Shown here in pieces: positions 1-6,521 of a stretch of DNA of 9,241 nucleotides (position 1 is the stretch's first letter; each line of letters begins with the position of its first letter). The position numbers and the translations under genes are program-made. Source of the stretch: JAFDWI01 sp964449375 (GTDB lineage Bacteria; Actinomycetota; Acidimicrobiia; Acidimicrobiales; Iamiaceae). The stretch is taken from positions 1-9,241 of the forward strand of contig CAYVAS010000086.1 of NCBI GenBank assembly GCA_964449375.1, in the 5' to 3' direction. The notes below the pieces were generated by a model, which saw nothing but the letters and a program-made list of their open reading frames with translations, was not told the DNA's origin and searched no databases.

Positions 1-19
1 CGTCGACGAAAATGCTCAT
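1..19 (-). CDS. sucD: Succinyl-CoA synthetase subunit alpha, first six codons only
   Basis: An ATG at position 19 on the minus strand opens a frame reading Met-Ser-Ile-Phe-Val-Asp before the window ends. This matches the usual N-terminus of SucD. It lies 25 bases after the sucC stop in the same direction, which is the standard sucC-sucD order. A clear Shine-Dalgarno sequence precedes it. SucD is the alpha subunit that binds CoA and carries the transiently phosphorylated histidine; none of that region is visible here. The identification rests on the short N-terminal match plus position. Confidence 0.85.
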
Positions 20-24
20 GGTTT

Positions 25-30
25 CCTCTC
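25..30 (-). promoter_or_regulatory. Ribosome binding site of sucD
   Basis: On the minus strand GAGAGG is followed by five bases and then the ATG at position 19. This is good Shine-Dalgarno spacing. It fixes the sucD start and suggests that sucD is translated by its own initiation from a sucC-sucD transcript. Confidence 0.7.
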
Positions 31-44
31 GTTCCTCGGTCGGC

Positions 45-1184
45 TCAGCGTCCGGCCAGCTCGACGACCGTGCGGGCGGCGTCCAGCATCGTGGGGCGGC
101 TGATCAGGCTCTCCGATTCGTGCTCGGCAAGGATGGCCCGGCCCTCCTCGGCGTTGGTGCCGTCCAGGCGGATCACGATCGGTGCATCGATCTGGACCCG
201 GCCCAACGCGGTGACGATGCCGTTGGCGACCTCCTCGCCCTTGGTGATGCCGCCGAAGATGTTGATGAAGATGGCCCGCACCTTCGGGTCGTTGTTGATC
301 ACCTCGAGCGCGCCGGCCATGACCTCGGCGTTCGCGCCGCCGCCGATGTCCAGGAAGTTCGCGGGTGATCCGCCGACCTGGTTGACGATGTCGACGGTCG
401 ACATGGCCAGTCCGGCGCCGTTGGCGATCACCCCGACCTCGCCGTCCAGGCCCACGTACTGCAGCCCCTTGGCGTGGGCGGCCTCCTCGCGCTCGTCGCG
501 GGTCTGGGTGGCCTCGTACTCGGCCCAGTCGTGGCGGTACGCGGCGTTGTCGTCGAGGGTGACCTTGGCGTCCAGGGCGTGGACCCGACCCTCGGGGGTG
601 AGGATCAGCGGGTTGACCTCGCACAGATCCGCGTCGCCCTCGACGAACGCGGTGTAGAGCTTGCCCAGCAGTTCCACGGCGCCTTCGGTGGCCTGGGGGT
701 TCAGACGGGCCGCGGCGACCCAGTCCCGGATCGTGGCCTCGTCGAGCCCGACGGAGGGATCCACCCAGATCTTGGCGATCGCGTCGGGGTTCGAATCGGC
801 GACCGACTCGATGTCGACCCCGCCCTCGGCGCTGAGCATCCCCAGGTGCTTCTTGGCCGACCGGTCCAGGGTGAAGCTGGCGTAGTACTCCTCGGCGATG
901 TCGGAGGCCTTCTCGATCCAGAGGCGCTCGACCACGTGGCCCTTGATGTCCAGGCCGAGGATGTTCCCGGCGTGCTCACGGGCCTCGTCGGTGTTCGCGG
1001 CCAGCTTCACGCCGCCGGCCTTGCCCCGGCCGCCGACCTGCACCTGGGCCTTGACGACCACGGGGTAGCCGATCCGGTCCGCCACGGCCACCGCATCGTC
1101 CACGCTGTCGGCCACCTCGCCCGGCGACACCGGGATGCCGAAGGTTCCGAAGAACTGTTTGCCCTGGTATTCGAACAAGTCCAT
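45..1184 (-). CDS. sucC: Succinyl-CoA synthetase (ADP-forming) subunit beta
   Basis: The 379-residue product is the beta subunit of the TCA-cycle enzyme that interconverts succinyl-CoA and succinate with substrate-level ATP formation in the cytoplasm. It starts MDLFEYQGKQ, the family N-terminus. The ATP-grasp domain fills roughly residues 1-235, with the nucleotide-binding segment GGRGKAGGVK at 51-60. Glu189 and Asn191 in EVNPL, together with Asp205, correspond by a constant offset of eight to Glu197, Asn199 and Asp213 of the E. coli protein; the last two bind magnesium. The C-terminal ligase domain has NGAGLAMSTVD at 255-265, the glycine-rich stretch at 280-284 and GGITKG at 311-316. Length is normal (E. 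coli 388). The ATG at 1184 is favoured by homology. The nearest Shine-Dalgarno-like GAGG is a rather distant 12 bases upstream. It is followed 25 bases later by sucD, forming the sucCD operon. No defects are visible. Confidence 0.97.
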   Translation of the reverse strand: MDLFEYQGKQFFGTFGIPVSPGEVADSVDDAVAVADRIGYPVVVKAQVQVGGRGKAGGVKLAANTDEAREHAGNILGLDIKGHVVERLWIEKASDIAEEYYASFTLDRSAKKHLGMLSAEGGVDIESVADSNPDAIAKIWVDPSVGLDEATIRDWVAAARLNPQATEGAVELLGKLYTAFVEGDADLCEVNPLILTPEGRVHALDAKVTLDDNAAYRHDWAEYEATQTRDEREEAAHAKGLQYVGLDGEVGVIANGAGLAMSTVDIVNQVGGSPANFLDIGGGANAEVMAGALEVINNDPKVRAIFINIFGGITKGEEVANGIVTALGRVQIDAPIVIRLDGTNAEEGRAILAEHESESLISRPTMLDAARTVVELAGR

Positions 1185-1249
1185 TGCGTTGGGGATCCTC
1201 TCTGGATTGGAAAGCTGTGTCGGGGCACGGGCGGTTCGCGGCCGCTCCG

Positions 1250-1255
1250 AGGGTA
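1250..1255 (-). promoter_or_regulatory. Possible -10 element of a sucCD promoter
   Basis: On the minus strand the 105-base gap before sucC contains TACCCT, which fits the actinobacterial TAnnnT -10 pattern. Transcription from it would give a leader of about 60 bases before the sucC ATG. No convincing -35 hexamer is seen at 16-18 bases spacing, so this is a weak call. It lies just past a hairpin that could end the upstream transcript, which would make sucCD an independent unit. Confidence 0.25.
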
Positions 1256-1256
1256 G

Positions 1257-1281
1257 ACGGGACGTCCGGGTCCGGTCCCGT
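1257..1281 (-). terminator. Hairpin between the cobalamin-binding gene and sucC
   Basis: A perfect 7-base inverted repeat, ACGGGAC at 1257-1263 and GTCCCGT at 1275-1281, encloses an 11-base loop. It begins eight bases after the stop codon of the cobalamin-binding gene. There is no T-run, so an intrinsic terminator in the E. coli sense is not shown. GC-rich hairpins without U-tracts are common after actinobacterial genes. It could also be a weak attenuator or mRNA-end structure. Confidence 0.35.
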
Positions 1282-1289
1282 TCGGGTCC

Positions 1290-1736
1290 TCACTCGTCGG
1301 CGACGCCGCCCACCTCGGAACGCTCGTCGTCGGCCCGGTGGCGGCGGTCCAGCTCGTCGGCCAACCACGACGTGATGTCCGACATCGCCGACCCCGGGGT
1401 GAAGATCCTGGCCACGCCCAGACCCGACAGGCGGGCCACGTCGTCGTCGGGGATGATGCCCCCGCCGAAGACCAGCACGTCGTCGAGGCCGCGTTCGACG
1501 AGCCCGGTCACGAGCTGGGCGAAGAGCACCTCGTGGGCACCCGAGAGCACCGACAGGCCCACCGCGTCGGCGTCCTCCTGCAGGACGACCTCGGCGATCT
1601 GGTCGGGAGTCGAGAACAGACCGGTGTAGATCACCTCGAGGCCGGCGTCGCGCAGGGCCCGGGCGATCACCTTGATCCCTCGATCGTGACCGTCGAGGCC
1701 GGCTTTGGCCACCACGACTCGGTACTGGCGCTCCAC
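1290..1736 (-). CDS. Stand-alone cobalamin (B12)-binding subunit, methylmalonyl-CoA mutase family
   Basis: This 148-residue protein is a single B12-binding Rossmann-like domain. It carries the base-off/His-on signature: DxHxxG as D15-G-H17-D-R-G20, SxL at S62-V-L64, and a GGG loop at 91-93 before IIP. Its close similarity to the C-terminal domain of methylmalonyl-CoA mutase (AKxGLDGHDRG, YTGL) points to the small subunit of a two-part acyl-CoA mutase (methylmalonyl-, isobutyryl- or 2-hydroxyisobutyryl-CoA type). No catalytic TIM-barrel subunit is in the window. The GTG at 1736 is preferred for two reasons: relatives begin a few residues before VVVAK, and TAGTAT ends seven bases upstream of it, which suggests a leaderless transcript. 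An ATG at 1775 would add 13 residues (161 aa), and the frame stays open further upstream. The C-terminal tail of about 20 residues is charged. It lies upstream of sucCD on the same strand, consistent with succinyl-CoA metabolism. Confidence 0.9.
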   Translation of the reverse strand: MERQYRVVVAKAGLDGHDRGIKVIARALRDAGLEVIYTGLFSTPDQIAEVVLQEDADAVGLSVLSGAHEVLFAQLVTGLVERGLDDVLVFGGGIIPDDDVARLSGLGVARIFTPGSAMSDITSWLADELDRRHRADDERSEVGGVADE

Positions 1737-1742
1737 ATTGGC

Positions 1743-1749
1743 GATACTA
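1743..1749. promoter_or_regulatory. Overlapping divergent -10 elements
   Basis: The same seven bases serve as a -10-like box on both strands. On the minus strand TAGTAT (1749-1744) stands seven bases before the GTG of the cobalamin-binding gene. On the plus strand GATACT (1743-1748) would start transcription near 1755, giving a leader of about 30 bases for the membrane-protein gene at 1785. No good -35 hexamers are seen on either side. The minus-strand call is the stronger of the two. Confidence 0.4.
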
Positions 1750-1784
1750 CGCAGGTGCCCGTGACCTCCGGACATCGGTGCTGA

Positions 1785-2294
1785 ATGGCTCCCCTCGGCA
1801 AACCCCCTCCCTTCAGCGGCCGCACCCTGGTGGTGGCCGTGGTGGTCATCGTCGTCGGGGTGGTGCTGATGTGGGCGGCCAGCGCCGCGCTCACCGCCCG
1901 GCACAACCGCCAGGTGCGCTCCGACGCGGTCGGCGGCCAGGTCGATCTGGGCGACGCGGCCCGTCTGGCTGCGACCTTCGAACGGGGCGGGTCCGAGCCG
2001 CTGTACTTCCCCGACCTGTCCGGTGACGCCCAGCGGGCGGTGTACCTGACCCACGACGGCGGGCCGTCGGACCGGGGTTGGACGGCGTTCCGCGCCCAGG
2101 TGCCCGGCGAGGAACCGGACTGTCAGTGGGAATGGAACGACGCCACGGACCGCTTCGACGCGTCGTGTGATCCGGACCGCCACGCCGACGCCGAGGGCAC
2201 CGGCCTGGAGCGCTACCCGGTTCGGGTGCGCGACGGGTCATTGACCGTCGACCTGCGCCGCTCCCCGTCGGCGTCGACGACCACCGGGCCATGA
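1785..2294 (+). CDS. Single-pass membrane protein with a degenerate Rieske-like domain
   Basis: The product has 169 residues. A short N-terminus (1-13) is followed by one strong membrane helix at about 14-36 and a soluble domain of about 120 residues ending in a Ser/Thr-rich tail. The positive residues before and after the helix leave topology uncertain. The soluble part has the outline of a Rieske domain: PLYFPD near 72-77, DCQWEW at 112-117, a second cysteine at 128 followed by an acidic/Gly stretch, then LERYPVRVRDG at 141-151 and LTVDL at 153-157. The CxH and CxxH cluster ligands are absent. Cys113 is followed by Gln-Trp and Cys128 by Asp-Pro-Asp, so a [2Fe-2S] cluster is unlikely; the two cysteines could form a disulfide. 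The Rieske relationship is my inference. Otherwise this is a hypothetical membrane protein. The stop overlaps the next start as ATGA, so it is translationally coupled to the kinase. No clear Shine-Dalgarno precedes the ATG. Confidence 0.8.
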   Translation: MAPLGKPPPFSGRTLVVAVVVIVVGVVLMWAASAALTARHNRQVRSDAVGGQVDLGDAARLAATFERGGSEPLYFPDLSGDAQRAVYLTHDGGPSDRGWTAFRAQVPGEEPDCQWEWNDATDRFDASCDPDRHADAEGTGLERYPVRVRDGSLTVDLRRSPSASTTTGP

Positions 2295-3409
2295 CCGAAG
2301 GTCCACCGGGCCCGGGCCCACCTCCGGCCACGGTGACGGTGACCGCGCCGGTGCGCATCGCGGACGTGGGCGGATGGTCCGACACCTGGTTCGCCGGCTC
2401 CGGCGCGGTGTGCCACCTCGGGGTGGACCCGGGCATCGAGGTGCGCGCCACCCTCGACGAGGGCCCGGCCCCGGCCGATCCGGTGCGCATCGTCGCGCCC
2501 GACCTCGGCGAGGACTTCCTCACCGGCCCCTCCGCGGGCGGGGACTGGTCCCGTCCGCGACCGGGACGCCAGCCGCTGCTCGAACACGCGGTGGCCTCGG
2601 TGTACGCGCGGCGACCTCCCACCGGCCCGGTGACGGTTTCGATCCACTCCGCGGTGCCCCCTGGTGCTTCGTTGGGGACCTCCGCGTCGGTGGTCGTCGC
2701 GGTCGTGGCGGCCCTGGAGACCCTGCTGGAGCGAGACGTCGGCCCGAGCGGTCGGACCGGACCCGGCTTCGACGACGCCGACCGGTCCCGGCTGGCCCGG
2801 CACGCGCACCGGGTCGAGACCGAAGCGGTGGGCCGCGAATCGGGGGTGCAGGATCAGTGGGCCGCGGCTTTCGGCGGCGCCCAGCTCGTGGAGATCCCCA
2901 CCTACCCGACCACCCGACGCGTCGGCATCGACCTGGACGATGCGTTCGGCCGGGCGCTCGAGGAGTGCACGGTGACCGTCGTGCTCGGCCCCCACGACTC
3001 CTCGGCGGTGCATCAGCAGGTGATCACGCACCTCACCGACGGCGCCGACCAGCACGCCGCCGCGGCGCTGGCCGCACTGGCCGCGCTGGCCCACGACGCC
3101 GCCGACGCACTGCGCGCGGCGGACCCGGCCCGCTGGGCGGCGGTGTTGACCGAGGCGACCGAGACCCAACGGCGGCTGCACCCGGGCCTGATCGGACCCG
3201 ACCACCAGCGCGTCATCGACCACGCCGTCGCGCACGAGGCGCGGGGATGGAAGGTCAACGGGGCCGGCGGAAACGGCGGGTCGACCACCGTGGTGCTCCC
3301 CGACCCGGCGACCGCAGCGGCCTTCGCGGCGACGGTGACCGACGGCCAACCGGCCTGGTCGATCCACCGGCCCCGGATCCGCCCCGGGGTCGAGGGGGTC
3401 GCGGGCTGA
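2291..3409 (+). CDS. GHMP-family sugar kinase (heptose-7-phosphate/fucose kinase-like)
   Basis: The 372-residue product shows the three GHMP kinase motifs. Motif 1 is APVRIADVGGWSD at 19-31. Motif 2, the ATP-binding loop, is PPGASLGTSASV at 123-134. Motif 3 is KVNGAGGNGGS at 321-331. The segment ESGVQDQWAAAFGG at 183-196, with Asp188 as the probable catalytic base, is typical of the branch containing D-glycero-D-manno-heptose 7-phosphate kinase (HddA) and L-fucose kinases. The protein should phosphorylate a sugar or sugar phosphate with ATP in the cytoplasm, probably for an activated-sugar or glycoconjugate pathway. The exact substrate cannot be read from the sequence. No isomerase, phosphatase or nucleotidyltransferase of a heptose pathway is adjacent. 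Length is typical. The ATG overlaps the preceding stop by four bases and has no Shine-Dalgarno of its own, so expression probably depends on the upstream membrane-protein gene. A galactokinase-like or mevalonate-type role is less likely because of the GxQDQ segment. Confidence 0.88.
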   Translation: MTEGPPGPGPPPATVTVTAPVRIADVGGWSDTWFAGSGAVCHLGVDPGIEVRATLDEGPAPADPVRIVAPDLGEDFLTGPSAGGDWSRPRPGRQPLLEHAVASVYARRPPTGPVTVSIHSAVPPGASLGTSASVVVAVVAALETLLERDVGPSGRTGPGFDDADRSRLARHAHRVETEAVGRESGVQDQWAAAFGGAQLVEIPTYPTTRRVGIDLDDAFGRALEECTVTVVLGPHDSSAVHQQVITHLTDGADQHAAAALAALAALAHDAADALRAADPARWAAVLTEATETQRRLHPGLIGPDHQRVIDHAVAHEARGWKVNGAGGNGGSTTVVLPDPATAAAFAATVTDGQPAWSIHRPRIRPGVEGVAG

Positions 3410-3411
3410 CG

Positions 3412-3434
3412 CGGCCCGTCGACGAACCGGGCCG
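3412..3434. terminator. Hairpin between convergent genes, possible bidirectional terminator
   Basis: A perfect 7-base inverted repeat, CGGCCCG at 3412-3418 and CGGGCCG at 3428-3434, with a 9-base loop lies in the 40-base gap between two convergent genes. It starts three bases after the kinase stop. No T-run follows on either strand. Its position is right for a terminator acting on both transcripts, but the stem is short. Confidence 0.45.
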
Positions 3435-3449
3435 GATCGAGCAGCGGGC

Positions 3450-4064
3450 TCAGTCGGCCAGGCGGGCCGCAATCGCCACGGCGTCGGAGCGGACCTCGTC
3501 GGCATCGGGCAGGGTCGCCTTCTCGTCGAGGCGATCCACACTGAGCACCACCGCCACGTCCCCGGTGGCCGCCTGGACACGCGCGAAGGCACCGGGCGGA
3601 TCGCCGGGCAGGACCGCGGCGCGGCCCACGGCGAGGCGTTCGTGCTCGTCGATGAAGGGCAGCACCACCGCCCCTTCACCCCGCCGGCCCAGCCGGTCGC
3701 TGAACACGGCGATCGCGTTGCCCTCGGTCACCGCCGCCACGTCCACGGTGACCGCCAGGTCCGCCACCCGGTAACGGCACGTGATGCGGACGCTGTCGTC
3801 GGTGGGCAGCCCGTCACCGATGACACCCATGGAACCGGGCCCGCCGAGCCGCAGGGGCACGATCGGGGTGTCGTCGTCGACCGTGGAGAACCGCAGGTGC
3901 TCCGGCGCGATCGCCAGGGGGCACTCCGCGCCACCCCCCTGCACCCGTTCGGCCAGGTCGCGCAGGTGCCCGATCTCCACGCCCCGCTTCGCCTCCAACC
4001 CGCACGCCGCGACGACCAGCACCGCGGTCAGCACCGCGGCCAGGCCCACGCCGCGTGGCCTCAT
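3450..4064 (-). CDS. Small lipoprotein of unknown function
   Basis: The 204-residue product begins with basic residues, a hydrophobic stretch at about 6-20 and a lipobox Val-Val-Ala-Ala-Cys, with Cys21 as the predicted lipidated residue. It is therefore expected on the outer face of the cytoplasmic membrane. The mature part has two further cysteines, 48 and 96, which could pair. It mixes short beta-like segments with charged loops and ends in an Ala-rich helix-like tail. I do not recognise the family. Its ATG overlaps the pcrA stop as ATGA, and a weak GAGAAG lies two bases before the start, so it is probably translated by coupling from the helicase transcript. A functional link to DNA repair is not obvious, because this protein should be extracytoplasmic. 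The overlap may reflect only compact gene packing. Confidence 0.85.
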   Translation of the reverse strand: MRPRGVGLAAVLTAVLVVAACGLEAKRGVEIGHLRDLAERVQGGGAECPLAIAPEHLRFSTVDDDTPIVPLRLGGPGSMGVIGDGLPTDDSVRITCRYRVADLAVTVDVAAVTEGNAIAVFSDRLGRRGEGAVVLPFIDEHERLAVGRAAVLPGDPPGAFARVQAATGDVAVVLSVDRLDEKATLPDADEVRSDAVAIAARLAD

Positions 4065-6436
4065 CGCTTCTCGAGAGGCGCCCAGGCGAGCAGGAGCTGC
4101 TTCTCGCCCCGGCCCGCGAAGTTCACGCGGGCCTCGGCCTTGTCGCCCGCCCCCTGCACCGCGATCACCACACCCTCTCCGAAGGTGGGGTGGACCACGT
4201 CGTCGCCGACCGCGAGTGCCAGGTGTTCGGACCCGCTGCGCACCGGGCCGGCGGGCGCGGGAACTCCCGAACCCGACCCGGCGCCCGCGCCGATGCCGGT
4301 GACCCCCCGCGCGCCGCGCTCGCGCCGCCGTTCGAACCCGCGGTCCGAGCCCAGCCGGCGGTAGTCACCCCAGGCCGAGGTCCGGGTGGTCGACGCCCCC
4401 TCGACGAGCTGGACCAGCTCGGAGGGGATCTCGTCCAGAAAGCGACTCGGCGGGTTGTACTGGGTGGCGCCCCACAGGGTGCGGGCCCAGGCGTGGGTCA
4501 CGTACAGCCGTTCCCGGGCCCGGGTGATACCCACGTAGGCGAGGCGGCGTTCCTCCTCGAGTTCGCCAGGGTCCCCCAGGGCCCGCAGGTGCGGAAACAC
4601 CCCGTCCTCCATGCCCACCAGGAACACCACCGGGAACTCCAGTCCCTTGGCGGCGTGCAGCGTCATCAACAACGCCTGGGACGAATCGGCGTCCACCACG
4701 GTGTCGGGGAGCTGGTCGGTGTCCGCCACCAGGCTGACCTGTTCGAGAAACGCGTCCACGTCGTCGAAGCCCTGGGCCGTGCCCACCAGCTCGGCCAGGT
4801 TCTCCAACCGGCCGTCGGCCTCCACGGTGTGTTCGGCGACCAACTCCGCGGAGTAGCCGCTTCGCTCCAGGGCCTCCTCCAGCAGCGGCGCCGGTCCCCG
4901 CTCGGCCACCTCGGCCAGGTCATCCAGCAGGGCCACGAAGGCGGCGATCGCCTTGGGCGCCCGGCCCGACAGGCCGATCTCGTCAACCCGGCGCAGGCCC
5001 TCGGCGAAGCCCACCCCGTGCAACCGGCACCAGGCCTCGATTCGGCCCACGCTGGTGTCGCCGATCCCCCGCTTGGGCACGTTCAGGATCCGTTTGATCG
5101 ACACCTCGTCGGCCGGGTTGACCACGGCCTTCACATAGGCGAGGGCGTCCTTGACCTCACGACGGTCGTAGAAACGGGTACCGCCGATCACCCGGTAGGG
5201 CACCCCGGCACGGAACATGGCCTCCTCGAGCACCCGGCTCTGGGAGTTGGTGCGGTAGAAGACCGCCATGTCGCCCCAGCGGTAGCCGTACTCGGCGTGC
5301 AGGTGCGCGATCTGACCCGCGACCCAGCTCGCCTCGTCGTCCTCGGTGTCGGCGTGGTAGCGGCGGATCGCCTCGCCGCCGCCCGAGTCGGTCCACAGGT
5401 GCTTGGGCGCCCGGGACGGGTTCTGGGCGATCACGGCGTTGGCGGCGTCCAGAATCGTCTGGGTGGACCGGTAGTTCTGGTCCAGCACGATCAGTTCCCG
5501 CTCCGGATGCGCCTTGTCGAACTCCAGGATGTTGCGCACGTCGGCACCGCGGAAGCGGTAGATCGACTGGTCGCTGTCGCCCACCACGAACACGTTGCGG
5601 TGCTGCTCGCCCAACAGGCACACCAGCTCGTTCTGCACCTGGTTGGTGTCCTGGTACTCGTCGACCAGCACATGACGGAACCGCCGCTGGTAGTGCTCGA
5701 GCACGTCGGGATGCTCTTTGAGCAGCCGCAGCGTCTGGGTGAGCAGATCGTCGAAGTCCATCGCCCCGGCCGTCACCAGCCGGGCCTGGTACTCCCGGTA
5801 GACCTCGGCGGTCCGTTCGGCGAAGTACTCACTGGCCCGGGCCGCGTAGGCGTCCGGGTCGAGCCCGTCGTTCTTGGCCGCCGAGATCTGGGCGTACACC
5901 CCGCGGGCGGGCATCCGCTTGGAGTCCACGTTCATCTCGCGCAGGATGTACCCGACCAGGCGTTGGGCGTCGGCCTGGTCGTAGATCGTGAAGCTCGAGG
6001 GGTAACCGATCCGGGAGGCGTCCCGGCGCAGGATGCGCACACAGGCCGAGTGGAACGTGGACACCCACATCTTCTCGGCCACCGGCCCGACCAGGGCTCC
6101 GACCCGGTCCTTCATCTCCTGCGCGGCCTTGTTGGTGAAGGTGATCGCCAGGATCTCGAAGGGCGACACACCCCGGGCCTGGATCAGGTACGCGATCCGT
6201 CGGGTGAGCACCCGGGTTTTGCCCGAGCCGGCACCGGCGATGACCAGCACCGGTCCGTCGCCGTGGGTGACCGCGGCCTCCTGGACCGGATTGAGGCCCT
6301 CGGCGGCCGCGACGACCGGGTCCGTCGTCGGCGACCCGGACCGGTCCGCATCTTCGGCGCCGGAGGTCGTGGCGACGTCGTCCGCAGGAGGGCGGGCTGC
6401 CGCGACGTCGTCGAAACGTGGACGGGGAACGGACAC
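4061..6436 (-). CDS. pcrA: ATP-dependent DNA helicase UvrD/PcrA (superfamily 1A)
   Basis: The 791-residue product is a 3'-5' DNA helicase used in nucleotide excision repair, clearing of stalled forks and removal of proteins from DNA. All family motifs are present in order: Q-motif GLNPVQ at 47-52, Walker A AGAGSGKT at 67-74 (Lys73), motif Ia ITFTNKAAQEM at 98-108, Walker B VDEYQDT at 258-264 (Asp259, Glu260), motif III GDSDQSIYRFRGAD at 286-299, motif IV LDQNYRS at 318-324, motif V TLHAAKGLEFP at 592-602 and motif VI YVGITRARERL at 634-644 (Arg639, Arg641). A Gly/Arg-rich linker at about 695-735 leads to a C-terminal Tudor-like segment VVHPTFGEGVV at 747-757, the part that contacts RNA polymerase or UvrB in relatives. 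An extra disordered N-terminus of about 45 residues precedes the Q-motif. The start is GTG at 6436, seven bases after a TAGCCT -10 box, so probably leaderless. No LexA-like operator is seen upstream. Confidence 0.96.
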   Translation of the reverse strand: MSVPRPRFDDVAAARPPADDVATTSGAEDADRSGSPTTDPVVAAAEGLNPVQEAAVTHGDGPVLVIAGAGSGKTRVLTRRIAYLIQARGVSPFEILAITFTNKAAQEMKDRVGALVGPVAEKMWVSTFHSACVRILRRDASRIGYPSSFTIYDQADAQRLVGYILREMNVDSKRMPARGVYAQISAAKNDGLDPDAYAARASEYFAERTAEVYREYQARLVTAGAMDFDDLLTQTLRLLKEHPDVLEHYQRRFRHVLVDEYQDTNQVQNELVCLLGEQHRNVFVVGDSDQSIYRFRGADVRNILEFDKAHPERELIVLDQNYRSTQTILDAANAVIAQNPSRAPKHLWTDSGGGEAIRRYHADTEDDEASWVAGQIAHLHAEYGYRWGDMAVFYRTNSQSRVLEEAMFRAGVPYRVIGGTRFYDRREVKDALAYVKAVVNPADEVSIKRILNVPKRGIGDTSVGRIEAWCRLHGVGFAEGLRRVDEIGLSGRAPKAIAAFVALLDDLAEVAERGPAPLLEEALERSGYSAELVAEHTVEADGRLENLAELVGTAQGFDDVDAFLEQVSLVADTDQLPDTVVDADSSQALLMTLHAAKGLEFPVVFLVGMEDGVFPHLRALGDPGELEEERRLAYVGITRARERLYVTHAWARTLWGATQYNPPSRFLDEIPSELVQLVEGASTTRTSAWGDYRRLGSDRGFERRRERGARGVTGIGAGAGSGSGVPAPAGPVRSGSEHLALAVGDDVVHPTFGEGVVIAVQGAGDKAEARVNFAGRGEKQLLLAWAPLEKR

Positions 6437-6443
6437 GGATCAC

Positions 6444-6449
6444 AGGCTA
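6444..6449 (-). promoter_or_regulatory. -10 element of a leaderless pcrA promoter
   Basis: On the minus strand TAGCCT ends seven bases before the GTG start of pcrA. That is the distance at which transcription would begin on the start codon itself. There is no Shine-Dalgarno sequence between them, which supports a leaderless message. No -35 hexamer is evident at 16-18 bases spacing. Confidence 0.45.
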
Positions 6450-6521
6450 CCGACGTGGGACGACAACCCCGGGACGCTCGCCGAGGACGTCCAGGTGTGC
6501 TCTGCCGAGGCGCCCAGCGGG

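Noticed and set aside
1737..2183. Upstream extension of the cobalamin-binding frame to 297 residues
   Set aside because: The added part overlaps the divergent membrane-protein gene antisense, looks like shadow translation, and is absent from the family. The leaderless GTG or the ATG at 1775 fits better.
2281..2319. CCACCGGGCC repeated at 2281-2290 and 2303-2312, and the 12-bp palindrome GGGCCCGGGCCC at 2308-2319
   Set aside because: These fall in Gly/Pro codons around the kinase start in a GC-rich genome. Palindromes of G and C runs are expected by composition, and no second copy or regulator context was seen.
2213..3679. Minus-strand open frame of 488 codons opposite the GHMP kinase
   Set aside because: The opposite strand carries all three GHMP motifs and a coupled start. 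The antisense product is low-complexity and Arg/Gly-rich, and it crosses the convergent intergenic hairpin.
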